Positions 1-5,504 of a stretch of 7,857 nucleotides of DNA are shown here, one piece after another. The first letter of the stretch is position 1, and every line of letters starts with the position of its first letter. A model generated the notes under the pieces. That model had not been told where the DNA came from. It saw only the letters and a program-made list of their open reading frames with translations, and did no database searches. The position numbers and the translations under genes were made by a program. Source of the DNA: Oligoflexia bacterium (GTDB lineage Bacteria > Myxococcota_A > UBA796 > UBA2385); the NCBI GenBank assembly GCA_013152105.1, contig JAADHA010000365.1, positions 1 to 7,857 on the forward strand, given 5' to 3'.

Positions 1-604
1 GCGGGGTCCAGATCGCGTCATCGGCGGGCATATCGGTGCGCGAGATCTGCTGGGCCAGTGCCTGCTGTTTCTCGCTTTGCATCCAGGTTCGCTCCCAGAC
101 GGCGTCGTGGCTGCTGGCGGCCAGCTTGCCGTTGTTGCGAATGTCGATGACCCACTGCCGGTCGCTGAACGGCCAGGGGAGGTCGATGTGCTGGAAGAGC
201 AGCTTCTGGTGCGGCCGGGTGGGGGTCAGGTGGATCTCGGTGAGGCCGTCGACCATTGTGTCGTGGGCGTCGTCGATGATAGCGATCCACAGCGCATCGC
301 GAGGGAGGGCGGACCAGGTCAGCCCGACGACCCGGTCGATGCCCTGTAGCTGTGTGCGATGGCGGGCGATGTCGCCACGGGCCACCCGCTCGAGATCGCG
401 CGCGTCGATGTCGACCGGGATGCGCGCCTGCTGGCGCATCAGTGGCTGCCACGATGTCCAGGTTTTCAGCAGGGTCTTGGCGTCTGGCAGATGTGCTGTC
501 TGGGCCGCGGCTGGGGCCGAGAAGCACAGCAGCCCGAGCAGCAGTCCGAACAGCAGCCCGAGCAGCCGGGCGCTGTGGAACCGTACGCGGGGGCTAAGGA
601 GCAT
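1..604 (-). CDS. Secreted START/SRPBCC-like lipid-binding domain protein (3' end outside window)
   Basis: The frame is open from an ATG at 602-604 to the left edge, giving 201 codons with no stop, so the C-terminus is missing. Residues 1-35 form a clear Sec signal peptide: Arg at 6, 8 and 13, a Leu/Gly-rich core at 14-28, and an AAA-Q cleavage site near 34/35. The mature part reads like a bacterial START/SRPBCC domain: a GLTW strand near 94-97, WIAIIDDAHD at 106-115, and LPWPFSDRQWV at 142-152, which resembles the PWP..DRD stretch of START-family proteins, then WERTW at 170-174. Such domains form a helix-grip cavity for lipids or other hydrophobic ligands; the ligand here cannot be read from sequence. 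No start codon exists upstream in this frame before the divergent neighbour, and no strong Shine-Dalgarno is visible. The plus strand of this region also has open frames, but their Ser/Arg/Cys/Trp-rich composition marks them as antisense shadows. The gene is secure; the family assignment is from motifs only. Confidence 0.8.
   Translation of the reverse strand, partial: MLLSPRVRFHSARLLGLLFGLLLGLLCFSAPAAAQTAHLPDAKTLLKTWTSWQPLMRQQARIPVDIDARDLERVARGDIARHRTQLQGIDRVVGLTWSALPRDALWIAIIDDAHDTMVDGLTEIHLTPTRPHQKLLFQHIDLPWPFSDRQWVIDIRNNGKLAASSHDAVWERTWMQSEKQQALAQQISRTDMPADDAIWTP
527..568 (-). repeat. Tandem 12-base repeat inside the signal-peptide coding region
   Basis: Three consecutive 12-base units (527-538, 539-550, 551-562) and half a fourth (563-568) are near-identical. 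The first and third are the same and the middle one differs at two positions. On the minus strand they encode the LLGLLFGLLLGLL stretch, the hydrophobic core of the signal peptide. Slippage here would change the core length in steps of four residues without breaking the frame. Confidence 0.75.
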
Positions 605-652
605 GACTCGATCGGTAGCACGTCGAGCCCTTGGTGGTGATAGGTCCTGGCC

Positions 653-1198
653 GTGGACCCGGCCAGCCCAACCTTGCTGCACTCCTTGGCCGACCTCGCG
701 GTGAGCTGGGGTCGCGTCGGCCTGGTGGCCTTTGGTGGCGGCGGGGCCATGGTGCCCTTCATGAAGGCCGAGTGCGTCGACCTTCGGTCCTGGATGACCG
801 ACGAACAATTCCTGGAAGCGCTGGCCCTCTCCAGCGCTCTGCCGGGGCCGATCAGCGCCAAGATGAGCGTCTACGTCGGCCTTCAGATCGCCGGTGGCTT
901 GGGGGCCGCGGTGGCCTTCTCGGCCGTGATGACCCCACCGGCCCTGATGATGTTGGGACTGTCTGCGGTCTACGCGCGCTTTCGCGACAAACCCGCGGTC
1001 CTCGGCGCCATGTCCGCCGTGAAGCCGGTGGTCGTTGCGCTCTTGTTCTGGGCGGCCTTGGCCCTGGCCCCCGATGGGGTGCGATCGCTTCGAGCAGCGA
1101 TTATCGCTGTGGCGGCGGGGATCGCCTTGTTCGCCAAGGTGCCGCCAGCGCTGGTCATCGTCGTGGCGATGGCGGGTGGCGCCATGTTCCTGCGGTAG
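653..1198 (+). CDS. Single-domain chromate transporter (CHR) family membrane protein
   Basis: This 181-residue protein matches one CHR domain of the chromate ion transporter family, which exports chromate or related oxyanions across the inner membrane. The N-terminal signature is present: GRVGLVAFGGGGAMVPFM at 20-37, followed by a polar helix with the charged segment KAECVDLRSWMTDEQF. The conserved LPGP motif lies at 63-66, followed by the YVG...GGLGA segment. The rest consists of several hydrophobic helices rich in Ala, Val, Leu and Gly. The length fits the short-chain (single-domain) branch; long-chain members carry two such domains. The chosen GTG has a weak AGG 8 bases upstream, and a TTG slightly downstream could also serve. 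The start lies 48 bases from the divergent START-domain gene, so the two probably share a regulatory gap. The next gene begins 12 bases after the stop, which suggests an operon. Short CHR proteins usually work as pairs, and no partner is seen here. The substrate is not established. Confidence 0.85.
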   Translation: MDPASPTLLHSLADLAVSWGRVGLVAFGGGGAMVPFMKAECVDLRSWMTDEQFLEALALSSALPGPISAKMSVYVGLQIAGGLGAAVAFSAVMTPPALMMLGLSAVYARFRDKPAVLGAMSAVKPVVVALLFWAALALAPDGVRSLRAAIIAVAAGIALFAKVPPALVIVVAMAGGAMFLR

Positions 1199-1210
1199 CG
1201 CTTCCCCTGC

Positions 1211-2290
1211 TTGGACTTGCCTTTGCCTTCGCCCTTTCCCAACCTGCCCCTTCACCAGCGCGGGCGGGTGTTGTGTGTCGCCCACACCAGCGATGCCCTG
1301 GCCGAGAACCCCTGGGGTGATCCGGCCCAGCGCGACCTGTGGGTGTACCTGCCTCCTGGATATGATGCGACAGAAGCACATTATCCTGTGGTGATGCTCT
1401 TGTCCGGCTACGCCGGCACCGGCGAATCCATGCTGGCTCGGGGCCTCACCGATGTGTCCATCGCCAGCCGCATCGACCGCCTGCTCGCGGCTTCGGCGGG
1501 TTCGGCAGGGGGCGATGGGCCGACCTGTCCCCCCTTCATCGCGGTCCTGCCGGACTGCATGACCCACCTGGGGGGCAGCCAGTTCGTGGACTCGCCGGGC
1601 ATGGGGAACTACGCGACCTGGCTGGTCGACGAACTGCGTCCCTTCATCGACCGGCAATTGCGGACCACCGGTCGCTGGGCAGTGGCCGGTCGCTCCTCGG
1701 GCGGCTTCGGCGCCCTGCACCTGGCCATGAGCTACCCCGGGGCCTTCGCCGCGGTTGCCTGTCACGCCGGGGATATGGGCTTCGACCTCTGCTGGCTGGG
1801 TGACATCCAGCGATCGGTCGCCGGCGTCCAGGCCGCGGGTGGGATCGAGCCCTTTCTGGCCACCTGCTGGCAGCCCCGACACTGGTCCCCTGCGCACTTC
1901 TCGGCCCTGATGATCCTGGCCATGAGCTGCTGCTTCTCGCCGGATCCCGACGCATTGGGCCCGGTCCCGGCTCGGCTGCCGGTGGACTTCCAGACCGGCC
2001 GGGTCGACTTCGACGTGATCCGCTCCTGGCAGCGCTTCGACCCGCTTCAGCGGGCCCTGGACCCCGGCGTTCTCGACGCATTGCGGGCCCTCGACCTGCT
2101 CTACCTGGACGCAGGCAGTCGCGACGAGTACCTGCTGCACCTGGGGGCGCGACGCTTCGTGGCGCAGCTCGCCGCGGCGGGGGTGCCCCACACCTACCAG
2201 GAATTCCCCGGTGGCCACCGCGGCACGGCTTATCGCTGGGATGTCAGCCTGCCGCTGATCGCACGCGCACTGGAGACTGGCAATGGCTGA
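1211..2290 (+). CDS. Alpha/beta-hydrolase serine esterase (putative esterase, esterase-D type)
   Basis: This 359-residue protein has the layout of the putative-esterase family that includes S-formylglutathione hydrolase and Fes-like esterases. GDPAQRDLWVYLPPGYD (36-52) is the typical first strand and VYLPPGYD turn, and YPVVMLLSGYAG (58-69) precedes the oxyanion region. The nucleophile elbow GRSSGG at 160-165 fits GxSxG with Ser162. GSRDEY (302-307) supplies the likely acid Asp305, and GGHRG (334-338) the likely His336. There is no clear signal peptide, so a cytoplasmic location is likeliest. The TTG at 1211 is a weak choice because no good Shine-Dalgarno precedes it. TTG at 1217 or 1223 and GTG at 1268 are in-frame alternatives, but the family match already begins around residue 18. 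The gene follows the CHR gene by 12 bases. Its TGA overlaps the next start in the eight bases 2283-2290, which implies translational coupling. The substrate is unknown; coupling with an acyltransferase-like protein hints at an acylated envelope molecule (inference). Confidence 0.85.
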   Translation: MDLPLPSPFPNLPLHQRGRVLCVAHTSDALAENPWGDPAQRDLWVYLPPGYDATEAHYPVVMLLSGYAGTGESMLARGLTDVSIASRIDRLLAASAGSAGGDGPTCPPFIAVLPDCMTHLGGSQFVDSPGMGNYATWLVDELRPFIDRQLRTTGRWAVAGRSSGGFGALHLAMSYPGAFAAVACHAGDMGFDLCWLGDIQRSVAGVQAAGGIEPFLATCWQPRHWSPAHFSALMILAMSCCFSPDPDALGPVPARLPVDFQTGRVDFDVIRSWQRFDPLQRALDPGVLDALRALDLLYLDAGSRDEYLLHLGARRFVAQLAAAGVPHTYQEFPGGHRGTAYRWDVSLPLIARALETGNG

Positions 2291-3416
2291 CGCTGGACCG
2301 GGCCGATCGGTAGAGCTGGACGCCATGCGCACGCTGGCGCTAATCCTGATGGCCGCCAGCCATGTGACCCGGATCGTGTTGGGCTCGGCGCGGGGGTGGT
2401 GGTGCGCGCCATCATTGCTGCTCGATCCGCTGACCCAGGGCATGTTCATGGGGCTGGTCGGCGCCAGCCTGGCCTGGTCCTGGTCCAACGCCCAGCGCCG
2501 CGGCACACAGCGGGGTCCCTGGCTGCGGGCCCGGGCCCGCCGGGCGCTCGAGATCTACCTGGTCGGCGTGCTGCTCTTCCTGTTCGACAAGGGCACCCAG
2601 ATCCCCTGGCTGTTTGTCGCCCCAGGGATCCTGGCCGACATCGCCCTGGCCATCGTCGTGTACTCGGTCACGGCCTCGTCGCGCAGACCGGTGCTGTGGA
2701 CCCTGGTGCTGTCGCTGTGCGGCTACGGGCTGATGGCCTGGCTGGAGTGGCCCGGCGTGGACCTGTTCGTGGCGCCTGTCAACGCCGGGAACGCGCCCCT
2801 GCTCCCCAACGTGGCGCTCAGTGGCTTCGGCCTCTTGGCGGGCCTGGGGCTGGTGCGGCGGGATCGGTGGCTGCTGGGTGGACTGGCGGTTCCAAGCCTG
2901 CTGGGCGCCGCCGCAATGCTCAGCCAGCACAGCTTCTCCCAGCTCTTGGGGGATGAACTCGGGCGAACCTTCTCCAGCGTCACCTACGTCGGCGGCCACG
3001 ACGGGCTCAGCAACACCTGGGCCATGCTCACCGGTGGGACCCTGGTGCCTGACCGGGTCGAGTACTTCACACCCTCGCTGGCCAGTCAGCCCCTGGTATT
3101 GGGCTCGTTGGTGGCCATCTACCTGGCCTTCCGCGTGCTGCGTCCCGTCCTCAATCGCCTCTCCGAGACCGTGCTCTTGCCGGGGCGCTACAGCCTTGGG
3201 GCCTATGTCTTCCACCTCGCCCTGGTGGGCCTGCCGGTCGTCATCATCGGTCGGGCCAAGCCCCTGCGCAGCGCCGTGGCGGGCAACATCAGCATGGTGC
3301 TGATCCTGGTGGGGATCTTCGGCTATTCCGCGGTCCGCGAGTGGCAGACCCGTCGTCGTCGTCGTCGTCGTCGACGGCAGGCCGCCCCTGTGGTCAGCCC
3401 GGGCCACAGCACATAG
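2283..3416 (+). CDS. Multi-pass membrane protein, acyltransferase-like (OpgC/HGSNAT-style)
   Basis: This 377-residue integral membrane protein has roughly eight to ten hydrophobic segments. The N-terminus RSVELDAMRTLALILMAASH (8-27) follows the R..ELD.lRg.al..M...H pattern that opens many bacterial membrane acyltransferases (OpgC, HGSNAT/DUF1624 and DUF418-like groups). The invariant-looking His27 lies in the first helix. A second hallmark near the C-terminus, YSLGAYVFH with His311, resembles the S...Y..H motif of the same groups. Such proteins move acyl groups across the membrane onto glycans or other envelope molecules; the donor and acceptor here are unknown. A basic stretch (RARARRALEIY) separates early helices and should be cytoplasmic. 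After the last helix comes a nine-Arg run (357-365) encoded by a CGT microsatellite, and a short tail. The ATG overlaps the esterase stop by eight bases. The exact family is uncertain; membrane topology and gene reality are clear. Confidence 0.8.
   Translation: MADAGPGRSVELDAMRTLALILMAASHVTRIVLGSARGWWCAPSLLLDPLTQGMFMGLVGASLAWSWSNAQRRGTQRGPWLRARARRALEIYLVGVLLFLFDKGTQIPWLFVAPGILADIALAIVVYSVTASSRRPVLWTLVLSLCGYGLMAWLEWPGVDLFVAPVNAGNAPLLPNVALSGFGLLAGLGLVRRDRWLLGGLAVPSLLGAAAMLSQHSFSQLLGDELGRTFSSVTYVGGHDGLSNTWAMLTGGTLVPDRVEYFTPSLASQPLVLGSLVAIYLAFRVLRPVLNRLSETVLLPGRYSLGAYVFHLALVGLPVVIIGRAKPLRSAVAGNISMVLILVGIFGYSAVREWQTRRRRRRRRRQAAPVVSPGHST
3351..3377 (+). repeat. CGT trinucleotide microsatellite encoding poly-Arg tail
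   Basis: Seven consecutive CGT codons (3351-3371), then CGA and CGG, encode nine arginines at the end of the acyltransferase-like protein, just after its last membrane helix. The tract is in frame, so gain or loss of units changes only the number of arginines. A basic cluster here agrees with a cytoplasmic C-terminus by the positive-inside rule. Confidence 0.9.
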
Positions 3417-3466
3417 ACACGTGGACCCATAGCCATAGACTGAGCCCCCTCCGCCTGGTGCCACCG

Positions 3467-3823
3467 ATGTTCCTGCTGCTCCTGTCGATCGCCTGTGCGT
3501 CCAAGCATGTCCCCACGGGGGTCGACGTGCCTTACACGGCGGCGGACCTGGTCGGGGACTGGCGGAACGAGGGCGCGGGCGAGATCACCATCGTGGACCA
3601 GCGCGGCAAGCCTGTGGTCCAGTCCGTGGTCGACTACGACGGAGAGGTCTTCGAGATTCTTGGTTTTGGTTGGGGCGAGGACGGCTATTCCTGGTCCTAT
3701 CGCGTTCCCTCGACCGACTACCATATCACCGAGACGGTGCTCAGCATCGACGGCGACAGCCTGCACACGTCCTGGTCGAACCAGAACGGGGACACCGGCA
3801 AGGACACCTGGAGCAGGGACTAA
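3467..3823 (+). CDS. Small putative lipoprotein with lipocalin-like domain
   Basis: This 118-residue protein starts with a short hydrophobic stretch, MFLLLLSIAC. Its end (L-S-I-A-C, Cys10) is acceptable as a lipoprotein processing site, although position -3 is Ser instead of the usual Leu. The mature part contains GDW at 30-32, like the GxW motif that opens the first strand of lipocalin-type barrels. It then alternates into strands (EITIVD, VVQSVVDYDG, EVFEILGFGW, YSWSYRV, DYHITETVLSI) with a C-terminal DTW. An eight-stranded beta barrel or lipocalin-like fold anchored in the envelope is plausible; I do not recognise a named family. The start is uncertain. The ATG at 3467 leaves the signal without a basic residue. 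GTG at 3458, or a CTG at 3440 that would add an Arg, are alternatives, and none has a convincing Shine-Dalgarno. The gene begins 50 bases after the acyltransferase stop, probably in the same transcript, and ends 19 bases from the convergent carbamate kinase stop. Confidence 0.7.
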   Translation: MFLLLLSIACASKHVPTGVDVPYTAADLVGDWRNEGAGEITIVDQRGKPVVQSVVDYDGEVFEILGFGWGEDGYSWSYRVPSTDYHITETVLSIDGDSLHTSWSNQNGDTGKDTWSRD

Positions 3824-3842
3824 GCCCGGGGTGCTGCGCAGC

Positions 3843-4790
3843 CTATTGTCGGGTGACCCGAGTGCCAGCGTGGCCATCGAAGGCGGCCACCAGGTCCCGC
3901 GGGTGGCAGACCACGGTCTCGATCGAGGTGGGCGCGGCCAGGAAGGTGCGCGCGGCTTCGACCTTGGGCCCCATGCTGCCGGGCGGGAACTGGCCTTGGG
4001 CGGCCAGCTCGTCCAGCTCGTCCACGGTCACGGTGTGGAGCAGCCGCCGGCGGTCGGTCTGGTAGTCGACGAAGATGCCCTCTACCCCGGTCGTGACGAA
4101 GAGCCGCTGCGCGCCCAGCTTGACCGCCAGCAGGGCGCTCACGCGGTCCTTGTCGATCACGGCCTCGACCCCGACTTCGTGGCCGTGGTCATCCAGGAAG
4201 ACGGGGATGCCACCGCCGCCACAACACACGACCACAACGCCATCGTCGATCAGGTGCCGGATGACATCGATCTGCACGATGTCGATGGGACTGGGCGAGG
4301 GCACGACCCGCCGCCAGCCGCGCCCGGCGTCCTCGATGATTTGCCACCCACGCTGGGCCGCCAGCTTCTGGGCTTCGGCCTGAGAGTAGAACTGCCCGAT
4401 GGGCTTGGTGGGGCGGCTGAAGGCGGGGTCCTTGGGGTCGACATCGACCTCAGTGACCAGGGCTACGATGTCGGTCTTGTCGCCCCGCCTGCGCAGCTCC
4501 TGGCGCAGCACGCGCTGGATCATGTAGCCCAGCGCCCCCTGGGTGTCGGCGACCAGCGAGTCCAGCGGGACCTGATGAACCTCGGGAGCGGCCAACTCTG
4601 CTCGCAGCACCATGAAGCCGACCTGGGGACCGTTGCCGTGGGTCAACACCAGATTCTCGCCGCGCTGGATCAACTCGGCCACGGGCCCCATGGACCGCTG
4701 TGCGTGAGAGAACTGGTTGGCAACCGTTGGTGGGCGTGAGGGGTCGAGGAGGGAGTTGCCGCCCAGGGCGACGACGTTGATGCCGCGCAC
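3843..4790 (-). CDS. arcC: Carbamate kinase
   Basis: This 315-residue protein is full length for carbamate kinase, a cytosolic enzyme of the amino-acid-kinase fold. It interconverts carbamoyl phosphate plus ADP with ATP, CO2 and ammonia. The family motifs appear in order: VVALGGNSLL (6-15), LTHGNGPQVGF (49-59), TKPIGQFY (128-135) with the conserved Lys129, EDAGRGWRRVVPSPSP (153-168), GGGGIPV (191-197), VEAVIDKD (208-215) and PPGSMGPKVEAA (269-280). The GTG start is chosen because GGAG lies five bases upstream and the protein then begins directly with the first beta strand. The frame stays open far upstream, but that extension reads as low-complexity shadow. Carbamate kinase usually sits with arginine deiminase and ornithine carbamoyltransferase (arcAB) or purine/allantoin genes. 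None is visible here, so it appears solitary and its pathway cannot be read from context. It is convergent with the lipoprotein-like gene and divergent from the repeat-containing block. Confidence 0.97.
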   Translation of the reverse strand: MRGINVVALGGNSLLDPSRPPTVANQFSHAQRSMGPVAELIQRGENLVLTHGNGPQVGFMVLRAELAAPEVHQVPLDSLVADTQGALGYMIQRVLRQELRRRGDKTDIVALVTEVDVDPKDPAFSRPTKPIGQFYSQAEAQKLAAQRGWQIIEDAGRGWRRVVPSPSPIDIVQIDVIRHLIDDGVVVVCCGGGGIPVFLDDHGHEVGVEAVIDKDRVSALLAVKLGAQRLFVTTGVEGIFVDYQTDRRRLLHTVTVDELDELAAQGQFPPGSMGPKVEAARTFLAAPTSIETVVCHPRDLVAAFDGHAGTRVTRQ

Positions 4791-4795
4791 GCACG

Positions 4796-4799
4796 CTCC
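4796..4799 (-). promoter_or_regulatory. Ribosome binding site of carbamate kinase
   Basis: GGAG on the minus strand lies five bases before the GTG at 4788-4790. It decides the start over the long open extension upstream in the same frame. Confidence 0.75.
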
Positions 4800-4822
4800 A
4801 GAGGTAGGGAGAGGAAGGCGCG

Positions 4823-4942
4823 GTGTACCACGCTCCCGAGGCGCTGACCGGGCTATCTTGCGACGGTCGCTGTGGCGGTCGTGGTGGTGGTCGCTGTGGA
4901 GCGGCCGGGTGGACCATCCTGGTGGCGCAGCCGGCCTTGTAG
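4823..4942 (+). CDS. Possible 39-residue Gly/Cys-rich peptide ending inside repeat copy 1
   Basis: A GTG at 4823 opens a 39-residue frame ending at TAG 4940-4942. It is preceded by a purine-rich GAGAGGAAGG stretch (about 4809-4818), a good Shine-Dalgarno candidate at suitable distance. The centre is Gly/Arg/Cys rich (SCDGRCGGRGGGRCGAAG, Cys at 13, 17 and 25). The last seven residues, LVAQPAL, and the stop come from the 59-base repeat and are identical to the end of the membrane ORF at 5025-5459. The central part is built from a 24-base imperfect repeat (GGTCGCTGTGG at 4865 and 4889). I recognise no family. It could equally be untranslated leader between arcC and the membrane gene, or the decayed end of a duplicated gene. 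No peptide-modifying enzymes are nearby. Confidence 0.25.
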   Translation: MYHAPEALTGLSCDGRCGGRGGGRCGAAGWTILVAQPAL

Positions 4943-4976
4943 TGGGTCGGTCGCTTGCGGTTGTGGCGCAGACGGG
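4918..4976 (+). repeat. 59-base perfect direct repeat, copy 1
   Basis: These 59 bases are identical to 5435-5493, 517 bases downstream. This copy lies in the leader between carbamate kinase and the first membrane-protein frame, and ends 48 bases before that frame's GTG. Its two ends resemble each other (GTGGCGCAGCCGG at the left, GTGGCGCAGACGG at the right), so the element has an internal imperfect direct repeat. Read in one frame it gives LVAQPAL and then TAG. There is no strong inverted repeat, and it lacks the core sites of an integron attC element. Confidence 0.97.
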
Positions 4977-5011
4977 AAATAGGGCGTGCCGTGTACCACT
5001 GGCTGGTGCGC

Positions 5012-5018
5012 AGAGGAG
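5012..5018 (+). promoter_or_regulatory. Ribosome binding site of membrane ORF 1
   Basis: AGAGGAG lies six bases before the GTG at 5025. It decides this start over an earlier in-frame GTG at 4986, which would add 13 residues that do not look like protein. Confidence 0.8.
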
Positions 5019-5024
5019 CTTCCA

Positions 5025-5459
5025 GTGGCAACCACCCCAGTCATGACCGCCATCGCCTTGGCCATCGCCATTGGCGCGCTCGCCTTCTACGACGGGCGCG
5101 ACAAGGGGGGTGAGACCGGGTCCAAGTCCGCTGCCGTCGCCAGCGCCATCGGTGTGCTGCTGGTCGCTTGGGTCATCTGGTCGGTTGCGGGGGACCGCAC
5201 ACCGCTGGTGTCCGGCGAATTGCAGGGTGACGTGGTCCTCAACGTGCCTGCCCAGGACACGCGGGTGTCCCTGCTGGTCCACGCCGACCTTCCTCGGGTC
5301 AAGACCGGCCAGAGCTCTGGTGGGGACTACCGGTTGGATGTCCGCGTGGGCGAAAAGGTCCTGGACCAACTCGACGGCGAGGTCAGCGAGACCTGGCGTC
5401 GTGGACGGGCTGGGCGGCGTGGCCACACCGAGAACCTGGTGGCGCAGCCGGCCTTGTAG
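5025..5459 (+). CDS. Membrane protein, N-terminal part (two helices plus extracytoplasmic beta domain); probably interrupted gene
   Basis: A 144-residue frame starts at a GTG with a strong Shine-Dalgarno. Helix 1 spans about 6-22 and helix 2 about 36-55. A strand-rich domain follows: SGELQGDVVLNVPA, RVSLLVHADLP, GGDYRLDVRVGEKVLDQLDG and SETWRRGRAGRRG. Translation stops at TAG 5457-5459, inside copy 2 of the 59-base repeat; the last seven residues are LVAQPAL. The domain looks unfinished at that point. The following frame (5505-5864) is in the same reading phase, with no other stop between them, and its first 20 residues read like the missing final strands. If joined, the product would be about 279 positions with five helices and a periplasmic domain between helices 2 and 3, which also agrees with the positive-inside rule. 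So this is either the first half of a gene broken by an amber codon, a readthrough gene, or a genuinely separate protein. No family recognised. Confidence 0.65.
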   Translation: MATTPVMTAIALAIAIGALAFYDGRDKGGETGSKSAAVASAIGVLLVAWVIWSVAGDRTPLVSGELQGDVVLNVPAQDTRVSLLVHADLPRVKTGQSSGGDYRLDVRVGEKVLDQLDGEVSETWRRGRAGRRGHTENLVAQPAL

Positions 5460-5493
5460 TGGGTCGGTCGCTTGCGGTTGTGGCGCAGACGGG
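5435..5493 (+). repeat. 59-base perfect direct repeat, copy 2
   Basis: Identical over 59 bases to 4918-4976. This copy spans the end of the first membrane frame, including its TAG at 5457-5459. It finishes 11 bases before the GTG of the second frame, and its last two bases begin the GGTGA that may serve as that gene's Shine-Dalgarno. Recombination between the copies would remove 517 bases, that is, all of the first frame. The flanking bases differ (T before copy 1, A before copy 2; AAAT after copy 1, TGAC after copy 2), so identity stops sharply at both ends. Confidence 0.97.
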
Positions 5494-5504
5494 TGACCAT
5501 CTCT

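Noticed and set aside
36..704. 222-codon plus-strand frame at the left edge
   Set aside because: Its Ser/Arg/Cys/Trp-rich composition is typical of an antisense frame. The minus strand encodes a signal peptide and a recognisable domain.
2412..3464. 350-codon minus-strand frame opposite the membrane acyltransferase gene
   Set aside because: His/Gln/Gly-rich low-complexity composition and no motifs. It mirrors a real membrane protein on the plus strand.
3833..3842. Ten-base palindrome GCTGCGCAGC between the convergent lipoprotein and carbamate kinase genes
   Set aside because: It would form at most a very short hairpin with no loop room and no T-run on either side, so it is not supported as a terminator.
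3495..4739. 414-codon plus-strand frame across the lipoprotein gene and carbamate kinase
   Set aside because: It covers two convergent real genes and has no domain pattern of its own.
4918..5493. Integron attC (59-base element) reading of the direct repeat
   Set aside because: The length matches by coincidence. No GTTRRRY or RYYYAAC core sites and no imperfect palindrome are present, and there is no integrase or attI in view.
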